A stretch of DNA of 64,000 nucleotides, from NCBI GenBank assembly GCA_015068555.1, contig SVKI01000004.1, forward strand, positions 1-64,000. Reading direction: 5' to 3'. A program made the translations under genes and the position numbers. The notes under the pieces were generated by a model. That model saw only the letters and a program-made list of their open reading frames with translations, ran no database searches and had not been told where the DNA came from. The stretch comes from Oscillospiraceae bacterium. Lineage in GTDB: Bacteria; Bacillota; Clostridia; UBA1381; UBA9506. Below are positions 10,581 to 20,849 of the stretch, piece after piece (the stretch's first letter is position 1; each line of letters starts with the position of its first letter).

Positions 10581-10639
10581 CATATATCCATAAAAAATGG
10601 ATATTTAACTATATTTATATAATACAAGGAGAAAATAAG

Positions 10640-11155
10640 ATGAATCAATTTCACGAAATCTCACCCGAACAAATGAACAAAGATCCATTTTCCCTGATTG
10701 GAAAGGACTGGATGTTAATCGGTGCACAAAACGGTGATACCGTTAACGCGATGACGGCCTCCTGGGGCGGTATGGGCGTTTTATGGCATAAAAATGTGGT
10801 GTTCACATTCATTCGCCCACAGCGCTTCACTAAAACATTAGTGGATGCCTCCGACCATTTTTCTCTGACTTTTTTTGACGAAAGTTATCGCGATACCCTC
10901 GCCTATTTTGGCAAAGTCAGCGGTTTTGATGAGGATAAAATTAAAACATCAGGCTTAACCATTGAGTCTATTGATGGTGCGCCCTGCTTTAAAGAAGGTA
11001 AGCTAATTTTGATTTGCAAAAAGCTCTATGCAGGTGACATTCTGCCTGAGGGCTTCTTCTCTGATGAAATTGATGCAAGGCATTACCCGGGAAAAGACTA
11101 TCACACCATGTATGTGGGTGAAATTGAAAAGGTACTCGTAAAAAACGAAGCATAG
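10640..11155 (+). CDS. Flavin reductase-like domain protein
   Basis: MTASWGGMGVLWHKNVVFTFIRPQRFTKTLVDASDHFSLTFF; preceded by AAGGAG. Confidence 0.88.
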   Translation: MNQFHEISPEQMNKDPFSLIGKDWMLIGAQNGDTVNAMTASWGGMGVLWHKNVVFTFIRPQRFTKTLVDASDHFSLTFFDESYRDTLAYFGKVSGFDEDKIKTSGLTIESIDGAPCFKEGKLILICKKLYAGDILPEGFFSDEIDARHYPGKDYHTMYVGEIEKVLVKNEA

Positions 11156-11170
11156 ATACATGCCGGCAAT

Positions 11171-11200
11171 AAAAAAAGTCCCCCAAAGGGGACTTTTTTA
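11171..11200. terminator. Bidirectional terminator between convergent genes
   Basis: AAAAAAAGTCCCC CAAAG GGGACTTTTTT-type hairpin with A and T tracts. Confidence 0.85.
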
Positions 11201-11213
11201 TTGCCTTATTTGA

Positions 11214-12743
11214 TTAATCATCAATTGAATTATCGGTTGCCTGTTCGTAGATAGCAAGCACTTCTTCAGAAGGCTTTTTATCAAGCAGGGTCACAATTAC
11301 GGCAGCAATTGCACCGGCAATAAAACCGGGAACAATTTCATAAACACCGGTACCTGCCAGCCAAATCAGCCACACAATATCCACAACGGCACCCACTATA
11401 ATACCTGCGAGGGCACCTTTATAGGTAAAGCGTTTCCAGAACAAGGACAGGATTACAACCGGTCCGAAAGCTGCACCAAATAAGCCCCAGGCATTGCCAA
11501 CCATGTCCATAATGGCCTGAGCTCCCTTGCCTTCGCTGCTGGCGATGAAGTAAGCCACGATAGCAACCACAACAACCACCAGGCGACCTATCCAAAGCAG
11601 TTCTTTCTGAGAAGCCTGTTTTCTGATAAAAGGTTTGTAGATATCGCTTGTGAACGATGAGGAAGCAACCAACAGCTGAGAGTCTGCAGTAGACATGGAG
11701 GCCGCAATGATAGCAGCCAACAACAAACCTGCGATAAAGGCCGGGAAAACCATACGTGATAACTGGATAAAGATAGTTTCCTGCAGCCCGTTTTCGAGCA
11801 TATATTGTGCAAAAGGAATCTCTGTGCCGGTGAAGTTAACTGCGAGTATTCTGCCAAGGTATGCAATTATAATAGCAGCACCAAGCGAAAGAACAACCCA
11901 AATGATGGCAACCGTTGCCGACTTCTTCACCATGCTGGGCTTTTCAATTGCCATGAAGCGCACCAAAATGTGCGGCATACCAAAATAGCCAAGACCCCAA
12001 CCCAGACCGGAAAGAATCTCTTGCCAGCTGGCGTTGAAGAAGTTTGCCACAAAGCTATAGCTGGTGCCTGTTGCTTCATTGGTAATTGTCTGACCAAGAA
12101 GAGTCAGATCGGTTTCTTTAAAGGCCACAATGGCAATGGGCACAACAAGCAGAGCCGCAAGCATCAAAAGACCCTGGAAAAAGTCTGTCCAACATACGGC
12201 CTTATATCCACCCAGGAAGGTGTATATCAAAAGGATGGCCACAAAAATAATCATTTCCACTTCAAGGGAAATTTGCGGAATCAACTGATGGAACACGGTC
12301 GCACCGGCTGAAAAAGCAGAAGCAACATACAAGGTGAAGCTCACCAAAAACACGATAGCACAAATAATTTTGAGTGCAGGATTTGCCGTCATAAAACGAT
12401 TGGACAAATACTGCGGCAACGTGATGGAATCACCCGAGGCTTTTGAGAATTTTCTCAAACGTCTGGCAACGAAAATCCAGTTCAAGGCCGTACCAATCGC
12501 AAGACCGATACCTATCCAAGCCTGGCCAAAACCAAAAGCAAAAATACTGCCGGGCAGACCCATTAAGAGCCAAGCACTCATGTCAGAGGCCTGTGCACTC
12601 ATGGCCGTTACCCACGGTCCCATCTGGCGGCCGCCTAAAAAATAATCTTTTTCTCCTTCTCCCTTACCCTTGGCACTGACAAAAAAGAAAACACCAATGG
12701 CAAGCATTGCCACAAAATAAAGGGCGAATGCTGTTAATTCCAT
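11214..12743 (-). CDS. putP: Sodium/proline-type solute symporter (SSS family)
   Basis: KDYFLGGRQMGPWVTAMSAQASDMSAWLLMGLPG; multi-TM; start at MELTAFALYF. Confidence 0.9.
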   Translation of the reverse strand: MELTAFALYFVAMLAIGVFFFVSAKGKGEGEKDYFLGGRQMGPWVTAMSAQASDMSAWLLMGLPGSIFAFGFGQAWIGIGLAIGTALNWIFVARRLRKFSKASGDSITLPQYLSNRFMTANPALKIICAIVFLVSFTLYVASAFSAGATVFHQLIPQISLEVEMIIFVAILLIYTFLGGYKAVCWTDFFQGLLMLAALLVVPIAIVAFKETDLTLLGQTITNEATGTSYSFVANFFNASWQEILSGLGWGLGYFGMPHILVRFMAIEKPSMVKKSATVAIIWVVLSLGAAIIIAYLGRILAVNFTGTEIPFAQYMLENGLQETIFIQLSRMVFPAFIAGLLLAAIIAASMSTADSQLLVASSSFTSDIYKPFIRKQASQKELLWIGRLVVVVVAIVAYFIASSEGKGAQAIMDMVGNAWGLFGAAFGPVVILSLFWKRFTYKGALAGIIVGAVVDIVWLIWLAGTGVYEIVPGFIAGAIAAVIVTLLDKKPSEEVLAIYEQATDNSIDD

Positions 12744-12931
12744 AATAATCTCATACCTTTCTTTTATGTAATACCAAGGTATTATATCATAAGTTTTTGC
12801 AGAATGCAATACAGAATGCATTATAGACTTTATTCTATACTGTTTTTTATGATAATAAATAAAATCCCTGTATATACAAATAATATAAACAAGACTTTTT
12901 TTAGTATATATACAGGGAAAAATATAAAACT

Positions 12932-13519
12932 TTATTTTTTTTGAATACCTTCTAAGAACATCGGCATCACGTTCTTGGCATATTGCTTTAAAGAATAGTC
13001 GCCATTACACAAACACCAGTCATATAAAAGGCCTCGCTCGCTCATGGCATACAGCTTCACGATTTCATTAATCGAAATATCATCGCGCAGTTCTCCACTT
13101 GCCTGTCCCTCCATAACGATTTGCCGAAGCAGCTTATAATACACGCGGTTATAGTCAAGCACGTGCTTTTCGCCCTTGGTAACAAGCTGCGTGGAATACA
13201 TCCTCGTCAGCAAATCAAGGGCAATCTGATTCTCGATCATGCCAAATAGCTCCTGATTGAGAAAAATCAGTTTTTGATAGGCTGATTCTTTTTCCACAAC
13301 CTGTTCTTTGAGTTCTTCGTATTTTTCATCAAATAAATAACTGAGGGAGCTAAGCAGCGCATCCTTACCCTCAAAATAATGGTAAAATGAACCCTTTGAG
13401 GTTTGCGATTCTTCTATAATTTCTTCTATAGTCGTATCATCATAGCCTTGCTCGTAAAAAAGCTTCCAGGCCGCACTAACAATGCGCCCTTTTGTGTTTC
13501 TTGTGTGTTTTTTGGCCAC
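12932..13519 (-). CDS. TetR/AcrR-family transcriptional regulator
   Basis: N-terminal HTH RIVSAAWKLFYEQGYDDTTIEEIIEESQTSKGSFYHYFEGKDALL. Confidence 0.93.
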   Translation of the reverse strand: MAKKHTRNTKGRIVSAAWKLFYEQGYDDTTIEEIIEESQTSKGSFYHYFEGKDALLSSLSYLFDEKYEELKEQVVEKESAYQKLIFLNQELFGMIENQIALDLLTRMYSTQLVTKGEKHVLDYNRVYYKLLRQIVMEGQASGELRDDISINEIVKLYAMSERGLLYDWCLCNGDYSLKQYAKNVMPMFLEGIQKK

Positions 13520-13547
13520 TTACTTCACCCTTTTCCGGCATAAACTT

Positions 13548-16500
13548 TTATTTTAACACCACGTTCTCTGCTCCAAGAACCTCGCGCAGCTCCATGAGTA
13601 ATGTCTCATCTGCCTGCACCCACAACGCCTGCTGTGCCATTGCCGTGGTTCCCGTTTCCTCAATATGAATGCAGACCGGAACTGTTCCATGATGGGCTGA
13701 AAGAATCGTCTTGATGCACTCTAACAGATAATCCTTGCCCAGCATAAAGCGAAGATACAGCTTCTTCCCATCAGTCTCTGTCTTCTGCTCCTTTTGTTTG
13801 ATCGCTTCTGTAATCAGTTGCGCCTGATTGACAACTAACTTTGGCTCCTCATCCTCACGCAAGCTCAGTCGGCCCTCCACACAAACCGGAGAATCTTCAT
13901 ACAAATAGGGCTTAAGCACCGCGTAAATCTTTGGAAAAACAATACATTCAATAGAACCCGTGACATCTTCTATGGTCACAAACGCCATCATTTGATTACT
14001 CTTTGTAATCTTTTCGCGCACATGAGAAACGACGCCGCAAAGCGAAACAATGGCACCATCCTGCACACGTAAGTTTTCTTCTGAATCGGCTATATCTGCC
14101 AAAGCCATATCTGAAAGCTCCGCTGCTTCAGCTGCATATTCATCCAGCGGATGACCGGAAAGATAAAAGCCCACACTCTCTTTTTCAAGCGATAAAAGTT
14201 TTTTGGGCGGAAATTCTTCCCGCACTATTCGCGTTCTGTGCGTTGTTACCTCGGCTTCTTCACCGCCAAACAGCGAGATTTGGCCGTCTACATTCTTCTT
14301 CCTGTCTTCTGCTACAGATGTGAGCAAAGATTCATATTCAAGCAGCAATGCCGATCGGGTTTCTCCCATCGCATCAAAGGCACCTGCTTTAATTAAATAT
14401 TCATGCACGCGTTTGGTGACATTTAAAGAAACCGTTCGCTTGACAAAATCCTCGTAATCAGCAAAGACGCCGCCACGCTCGCGTTCGGCGGCAATGGCAT
14501 CAATCACACCTGCCCCGACATTTTTAATCACAGCCAGACCAAAGCGAATGTTGTTATCCGAAACCGTAAAACCGCTATGGCTTTGGTTGATATCCGGCGG
14601 CAGAATTTTAATGCCCATGCGCTTGCATTCTGCCGAGTATTTTGCCACCTTTTCAGGCGTTCCCAACACCGACGATAAAAGAGCCGCCATATATTCTGCC
14701 GGATAAAAGTATTTGAGATATGCCGTTTGATAGGTAATCACCGAATAAGCTGCTGCGTGCGATTTATTAAACGCATATTGCGCAAAATCCATCATTTCAT
14801 CAAAAATTTCATTGGCAACTGCTTCCGGCACTCCACGCCGAATAGCACCATCAATTAAAACCGTTCCATCCTCATCGGTTTTACCGTAGATAAAGTTTTT
14901 GCGTTCCTCTGCCATAACATCGGCTTTTTTCTTACTCATGGCACGTCGAACCAGGTCGGCTCTGCCCAGAGAATAACCCGCCATTTCACGCACAATTTGC
15001 ATAACCTGTTCCTGATACACCATGCAGCCATAGGTCACATCCAGAATTTTTTCTAAAATAGGATGCTTATAACTGAGTGCCTTCGGGTTATTTTTATTGG
15101 CAATATAGCGGGGAATCTGATCCATCGGACCGGGACGGTAAAGTGAGATGCCCGCTATCACATCTTCCAGGCTTTCCGGCTTTAATTCCTTCATAAATTG
15201 CTTCATGCCGGCCGATTCCAACTGGAAAACGCCCTCACTCTCTCCGCGCGCAAGCATAGCATACACGCCGGCTTCATCCATGGGAAGATTCTCTAAATCA
15301 ATGGATATACCCTTAGATTTTTTTATAATGGAAAGGGCTTCATCAATAATCGAAAGGTTTCTAAGGCCCAAAAAGTCCATTTTCAAAAATCCCAGCTCTT
15401 CTATACTGCCCATCGGGAATTGGGTGGTGATAACATCATCATTTGTCTGAATGGGGATATGGTCTGTAATCACTTCTTTTGAAATGACCACACCGGCGGC
15501 ATGCGTGCCGGCATTGCGAATCAAACCTTCAAGCGCCAAAGCCTCGTCTAAAAGCTCATGCACTTTCGGGTCTTCATCATATTTTTTCTTCATTTCGGGG
15601 TTAAGTTCCATGGCGTGCTTAAGCGTCATGTTAAGCTCTGTCGGAATCATTTTGGCAACTTCATCCGTTTCGGCATAGCCGATATCCAACACACGCCCCA
15701 CATCACGAACGGCCGCTCTTGCTTTCATGGCGTTAAAGGTGATAATCTGCGCCACCTTTTCGCGACCATATTTGCCGATTACATAATCAATCACCTTCTG
15801 GCGGCCTTCATTACAAATATCCACATCAATATCCGGCATGCTGACGCGTTCCGGATTCAAAAAGCGCTCAAACAGCAGATTATAACGCAGTGGATCAATG
15901 TTCGTGATACCCAATGCATACGCCACGATACTGCCGGCAGCACTGCCTCTGCCCGGACCAACCGGAATGCCGTTATCTTTTGCATATTTAATAAAATCCC
16001 AAACAATCAAAAAATAGTCAACATACCCCATGCTGTTAATGACATGGAGTTCAAAGTCAAGCCGGTTTTTAGCCTCTATATTATCCTTGCCGTATCGTTT
16101 GATTAAGCCATTTTCACACAACTCTGTTAAATAAGAAAGAGAGTCCTTCCCTCCGGGCACGGCATACTGGGGTAAAAGCAGATTGCCGAATGTAAAGTCA
16201 ACCTTGCAGCGTTCTGCAATTTTTTGCGTGTTTTCAAGGCTTTCAGGAATCCCGCCAAAGAGACTGCGCATTTCCTCTTCGCTCTTTAAATAGAATTCAT
16301 CGGTTTCAAAGCGCATGCGGTCTTCTTCAGCCACTTTGCGGTTGGTTTGAATGCACATCAGCACATCCTGGTGCTTGGCATCTTCTCTGTTTATGTAGTG
16401 CACATCATTGGTTGCCACAAGCCCCAAATGGTACTCAGAAGCAAGCGCAATCAGTTTGGCATTCACTTTTTTCTGCTCCGCTATGCCATGATCCTGAATT

Positions 16501-17018
16501 TCCAAAAAGAAGTTGTCTCGGCCAAACATGGCGATATATTCTTCAATCAGTTGTCTGGCTTTTTTTTCATCATCCTGCAAAATAGCGTTAGGAATATCCC
16601 CGGCCAGGCAGGCGGATAAGGCAATCAGGCCTTCCGTGTGTCGGGCAAGGAGCTTTTGATCCACTCGCGGTTTATAATAAAATCCATCAGAAAAGCCGGC
16701 TGAAACCAGCTTAACCAGGTTTTTATATCCCGTCATATTCTCGGCAAGCAACACGAGATGGCCTGTACGGTTCCCATTTTCATGGGTTCTTTCATACATG
16801 TTCACACCGGCCGTATACACTTCGCATCCGATAACAGGATGGATTCCCATGGCCTTGGCTTTTTTATAAAAATCCACCACGCCGTACATAGCCCCATGGT
16901 CTGTGATGGCAACGGAGGTCATACCCTGTTCCTTCGCACGTTCTAACAAGGCATCCAGACGGCACAAGCCATCTAAAAAGCTATATTCTGTATGGACATG
17001 TAAATGCGTAAATCCCAT
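13548..17018 (-). CDS. dnaE: DNA polymerase III alpha subunit
   Basis: FTHLHVHTEYSFLDGLCRLDALL PHP domain; VGPGRGSAAGSIVAYALGITNIDPLRYNLLFERFLNPERVSMPDIDVDIC. Confidence 0.98.
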   Translation of the reverse strand: MGFTHLHVHTEYSFLDGLCRLDALLERAKEQGMTSVAITDHGAMYGVVDFYKKAKAMGIHPVIGCEVYTAGVNMYERTHENGNRTGHLVLLAENMTGYKNLVKLVSAGFSDGFYYKPRVDQKLLARHTEGLIALSACLAGDIPNAILQDDEKKARQLIEEYIAMFGRDNFFLEIQDHGIAEQKKVNAKLIALASEYHLGLVATNDVHYINREDAKHQDVLMCIQTNRKVAEEDRMRFETDEFYLKSEEEMRSLFGGIPESLENTQKIAERCKVDFTFGNLLLPQYAVPGGKDSLSYLTELCENGLIKRYGKDNIEAKNRLDFELHVINSMGYVDYFLIVWDFIKYAKDNGIPVGPGRGSAAGSIVAYALGITNIDPLRYNLLFERFLNPERVSMPDIDVDICNEGRQKVIDYVIGKYGREKVAQIITFNAMKARAAVRDVGRVLDIGYAETDEVAKMIPTELNMTLKHAMELNPEMKKKYDEDPKVHELLDEALALEGLIRNAGTHAAGVVISKEVITDHIPIQTNDDVITTQFPMGSIEELGFLKMDFLGLRNLSIIDEALSIIKKSKGISIDLENLPMDEAGVYAMLARGESEGVFQLESAGMKQFMKELKPESLEDVIAGISLYRPGPMDQIPRYIANKNNPKALSYKHPILEKILDVTYGCMVYQEQVMQIVREMAGYSLGRADLVRRAMSKKKADVMAEERKNFIYGKTDEDGTVLIDGAIRRGVPEAVANEIFDEMMDFAQYAFNKSHAAAYSVITYQTAYLKYFYPAEYMAALLSSVLGTPEKVAKYSAECKRMGIKILPPDINQSHSGFTVSDNNIRFGLAVIKNVGAGVIDAIAAERERGGVFADYEDFVKRTVSLNVTKRVHEYLIKAGAFDAMGETRSALLLEYESLLTSVAEDRKKNVDGQISLFGGEEAEVTTHRTRIVREEFPPKKLLSLEKESVGFYLSGHPLDEYAAEAAELSDMALADIADSEENLRVQDGAIVSLCGVVSHVREKITKSNQMMAFVTIEDVTGSIECIVFPKIYAVLKPYLYEDSPVCVEGRLSLREDEEPKLVVNQAQLITEAIKQKEQKTETDGKKLYLRFMLGKDYLLECIKTILSAHHGTVPVCIHIEETGTTAMAQQALWVQADETLLMELREVLGAENVVLK

Positions 17019-17217
17019 AGCCGTTTCCTCCTTCGCTCAACAAAAATACTATGTAAACATATACAGATATTGTATCACAAAAAGCAACAATGCGCAATCC
17101 TTTTTGACAGAAGTGAAAAAGATGTGTTTTCTGCACCTTAAGTGTCAGAAAGCAGTTGAAATATGGCGAAATTTGCGGTACAATAAAGATATGTTTTTGC
17201 AAGGAGAACGAACGAAA

Positions 17218-18702
17218 ATGAAAAAATGTATCGCACTTATATTTTGCTTTCTCTTTCTGCTCATGCCTGTGCATGCAGAAGAAGGCTACGACCTAATCTA
17301 TCCCTACGAAAACGAAGTTGCCCGTGTTGTGCGCGACCAGAAATGGGGACTTATAAATGAATCAGGCGAAGAAGTTTTGACACCGTCCTGGTCGTATATT
17401 GGAGAACTTTGTGACGGGTTACGCCTTGTGATGAAGAATACGCTGTTTGGATATATCGATGTACAAAACAAAACTGTTATCACTCCTTCTTATCCACAAG
17501 CAGAACCCTTCGGCGAAGGAGTCGCCTGCGTAAAAAACGAGGAAGGACTGTGGGGATTTATTGATAGAGCCGGAAATACGGTGATTCCTTTTACATATGA
17601 ACTTGCAAACAGCTTTTCCGATTCCTTGGCGCTTGTGAAACAAGACGGGCTATACGGTTATATCAACGCACAAAACGAACTGATGGTGCCTTGTATATAT
17701 GAAGAAGCCTATCCTTTCAGCGAAGGCCTTGCCTGCGTAAAAGCAGACGGATTATATGGTTATATTGACAATTCCGGCAGTTTTATCATCGCGCCGCAGT
17801 TTTCTTTAGCCTTTGACTTTGCTGAAGGTGGTGCCGTCGTGAAAACAGACACCGGTTACGGCCTCATTGATTCTTCCGGCACCTTTCTGATTGCACCTTC
17901 CGTTGAGCACGCATCTCCCTTTTTAGAAGGCGGCTTGCTCAAGGTGAAAAAAGGTAGTAAAATGGCATTGATGGACACACTCAGCACGCTCCGCACCGAC
18001 TATCTGTACGAAGATATCGGCACCTTTGGAGAGGGACTGTTTCCCGCCAAGGTAAACGGTGCCTATGGCTACATAAATGGAGAGGGTAAGACTGTTATCC
18101 CCCACGAATGGGACACCGCCGGTGCTTTTTCAGAAGGTTTGGCTCCCGTTTCAAAGTGCGGTTTTTACGGCTATATCAATCAGGACGGCCAACCCGTCAC
18201 CGAGTTTATTTACGCCGATGCACTCACCGTAAAAAACGGCTTAGGGGCCATGCAGACCCTTGATGGAAAATGGACTTTCATATCCGTTTCGGCTGATTCA
18301 GCCCCTGTCAAAACAGAGTCCACACAGATGCTTCTGCTGCAAATCGGCAACCCGCACCTGATGATACAGGATACAAAGATAGAACTCGAAGCACCGCCCG
18401 TTTTAGAAAACGGATATACCCTGCTTCCCATCCGCGCGGTTATCGAAGCTTTAGGCGGTACGGTTGGCTGGAATGAACAGGAGGAAAAAATCAGCCTGTC
18501 ATTAAAAAACGATTCCGTCGTTTTGCGTCTTGGCGAAAAGGGCGCGGTAGTCAACGGAAAAATGACGCTGATGGATATTGCACCCACGATCGTAAACGGT
18601 CGTACAATGGTTCCCTTGCGCTTTATATTAGAGTCATTTAACTGTACAATAAACTGGAATTCAGGCACGCAGGAGATACTAATATTTCGCGCGGATTCTT
18701 GA
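17218..18702 (+). CDS. Secreted WG-repeat protein with C-terminal copper-amine-oxidase-N-like domain
   Basis: Signal peptide MKKCIALIFCFLFLLMPVHA; repeated GLYGYIN/GLWGFID units; C-term LENGYTLLPIRAVIEALGGTVGW...GRTMVPLRFILESF. Confidence 0.9.
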   Translation: MKKCIALIFCFLFLLMPVHAEEGYDLIYPYENEVARVVRDQKWGLINESGEEVLTPSWSYIGELCDGLRLVMKNTLFGYIDVQNKTVITPSYPQAEPFGEGVACVKNEEGLWGFIDRAGNTVIPFTYELANSFSDSLALVKQDGLYGYINAQNELMVPCIYEEAYPFSEGLACVKADGLYGYIDNSGSFIIAPQFSLAFDFAEGGAVVKTDTGYGLIDSSGTFLIAPSVEHASPFLEGGLLKVKKGSKMALMDTLSTLRTDYLYEDIGTFGEGLFPAKVNGAYGYINGEGKTVIPHEWDTAGAFSEGLAPVSKCGFYGYINQDGQPVTEFIYADALTVKNGLGAMQTLDGKWTFISVSADSAPVKTESTQMLLLQIGNPHLMIQDTKIELEAPPVLENGYTLLPIRAVIEALGGTVGWNEQEEKISLSLKNDSVVLRLGEKGAVVNGKMTLMDIAPTIVNGRTMVPLRFILESFNCTINWNSGTQEILIFRADS

Positions 18703-18782
18703 CAGAAACGCCAAAAGAAGATATACTAATAAAGTAACGATATTAACGCATATAAAAGCAACCCGGAAAGGAATGGTAAGTT

Positions 18783-19790
18783 ATGACAGTTTTGGTAACC
18801 GGCGGCGCCGGTTTTATAGGTTCTCACACCTGCGTTGAACTGCTTGAAAGCGGTTACGAACTTGTGATCATGGATAATTTTTGCAATTCAAAGCCTGAAG
18901 CTTTAAATCGCATTAAGCAAATTACCGGTCGTGATTTCAAATTTTACCAAGCCGACCTTTTAGATGAAGAAGCAACCGAACGTATTTTTAAAGAAAACAA
19001 TATTGATGCCGTGATTCATTTTGCCGGACTTAAAGCCGTTGGTGAATCCGTAGCGAAACCGCTTTGGTATTATCACAACAATATAACCGGCACCTTGATT
19101 TTATGTCGACTCATGCAACAGTATGGCGTAAAGAAGCTGGTGTTTAGCTCTTCTGCAACAGTTTACGGGAATCCTGCTTCTGTGCCCATTAACGAGGACT
19201 TTCCGCTTTCAACCACCAATCCATACGGTAGCACAAAGCTCATGATTGAGAACATTTTGCGCGACCTTTGTGTACCCGATAATGAGTGGAGTATCGCTCT
19301 CCTTCGTTACTTCAACCCTATCGGTGCCCATGAATCCGGCTTAATCGGCGAAGACCCCAACGGCATTCCCAATAACCTGATGCCCTATATCACACAGGTA
19401 GCCGCCGGAAAACTTGAAAAACTCAGCGTATTCGGTGATGATTACCCCACGCCCGATGGTACCGGTGTTCGCGACTATATCCACGTGGTAGATTTAGCCC
19501 GCGGACATCTAAAAGCCTTAGAGCGCGTTATGACCACTACCGGTGCAGATGCCTATAACCTGGGCACGGGTCACGGCTACAGCGTTTTAGATATGGTGAA
19601 AACCTTCTCAAAGGTTAACGGCGTCGAGGTTCCCTATACAATCGCACCGCGCCGCCCGGGCGACATTCCCCAGTGTTATGCAAACCCAGATAAAGCCAAA
19701 AAACTATTGGGCTGGGAAGCCTGCTATGACCTGAACAAAATGTGTCAGGATGCATGGAACTTTATGGTAAAGAATCCACAGGGATTATAA
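18783..19790 (+). CDS. galE: UDP-glucose 4-epimerase
   Basis: VLVTGGAGFIGSHTCVELLESGYE, FSSSATVYGNP, NPYGSTKLMIENIL, RYFNPIGAHESGLIGEDPNGIPNNLMPYI. Confidence 0.97.
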   Translation: MTVLVTGGAGFIGSHTCVELLESGYELVIMDNFCNSKPEALNRIKQITGRDFKFYQADLLDEEATERIFKENNIDAVIHFAGLKAVGESVAKPLWYYHNNITGTLILCRLMQQYGVKKLVFSSSATVYGNPASVPINEDFPLSTTNPYGSTKLMIENILRDLCVPDNEWSIALLRYFNPIGAHESGLIGEDPNGIPNNLMPYITQVAAGKLEKLSVFGDDYPTPDGTGVRDYIHVVDLARGHLKALERVMTTTGADAYNLGTGHGYSVLDMVKTFSKVNGVEVPYTIAPRRPGDIPQCYANPDKAKKLLGWEACYDLNKMCQDAWNFMVKNPQGL

Positions 19791-19799
19791 TATAAAAGC

Positions 19800-19838
19800 A
19801 AATAAGGCACTGTAGCGCTTGCTACAGTGCCTTATTGT
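19800..19838. terminator. Bidirectional terminator
   Basis: AATAAGGCACTGTAGC GCTT GCTACAGTGCCTTATT. Confidence 0.85.
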
Positions 19839-19847
19839 TATGTATCA

Positions 19848-20849
19848 TTACAGGGTAACAACTTCGCCGGTTTCTGCAGACTTCATTTCTGCAAATACCA
19901 TTTCGATAGATTGTTTTGTGCTTTCCATAGGTACAATATCATTTAACTTGCCTTCCTTAATGCACTGAATGAAGTATCTAACTTCATCTCTGTACATATC
20001 GCGATCACCACGTTCAAATTCCTGTGCTTCGCCATCTTCGGGGCAGATCTTCGGACCTTTTTCACCGGGCATGATAACAGCTTTTTCAAATATAGCCATA
20101 TAAGTAGGTCTGAAACCATATGATACGGGCAGGCTCCAGTCACCGATAGCGTGAACAATAGGACCGTCTTTGTAGATATACTGTGTTGAAATCATATCAA
20201 AACCGGAGGTCTTATGATAAGCATCGGATTTAATAGCATCCGGACGACCGAGCAGGTAGTTAGTAAAGTCAACATCATGTACATGCAAATCTAAAGCAGC
20301 ACCGCCGCTTCTTTCAAAGTTCATGTACCAGTTTTCCCATGCCCAGATAGGTGCATAGCTGTAACGGTATAATTCCAAACGAATCAGTTTGCCGTACTTG
20401 CCGGATTCATAAGCTTCTTTGATCATGCCGTAACCATAGTCAAAACGCAGGCACTGACCGATAGACAAGAGCTTGTTATTGCGAATGGCTGCATCAATCA
20501 TGTTCTGACAAGCTTCCGGTGTTCTTGCCATGGGCTTTTCACAGAATACATGAAGGCCCTTATCAAGAGCCATAACCGTATACTTTTCATGCAGGAAGGT
20601 CGGCAAAGCAATAATAACGAAATCGAGCTCTTCTTTGTTCAGCATTTCTTCTGCATCTGTATACAGATTGTAATTAGAGATATCAATAGTCTGACCGGCA
20701 CCTAAGTTGGTAGCAGTTGCTTTTGTAAACTGTTCTTCGTTTACATCACAAAGTGCAACCATTTCAACATCGTCCATCAAGGCAACTCTTGCCAGGTGAC
20801 CTTTACCCAAACCACCACAACCGATTAAAGCACATTTTAATTTTGACAT
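19848..20849 (-). CDS. Gfo/Idh/MocA-family oxidoreductase
   Basis: KCALIGCGGLGKGHLARVA Rossmann; GLHVFCEKPMARTPEACQNMID. Confidence 0.92.
   Translation of the reverse strand: MSKLKCALIGCGGLGKGHLARVALMDDVEMVALCDVNEEQFTKATATNLGAGQTIDISNYNLYTDAEEMLNKEELDFVIIALPTFLHEKYTVMALDKGLHVFCEKPMARTPEACQNMIDAAIRNNKLLSIGQCLRFDYGYGMIKEAYESGKYGKLIRLELYRYSYAPIWAWENWYMNFERSGGAALDLHVHDVDFTNYLLGRPDAIKSDAYHKTSGFDMISTQYIYKDGPIVHAIGDWSLPVSYGFRPTYMAIFEKAVIMPGEKGPKICPEDGEAQEFERGDRDMYRDEVRYFIQCIKEGKLNDIVPMESTKQSIEMVFAEMKSAETGEVVTL

Noticed and set aside
16903-17217. N-terminal extension of the WG-repeat ORF
   Set aside because: Overlaps the dnaE start region; promoter, AAGGAG and signal peptide support ATG 17218.
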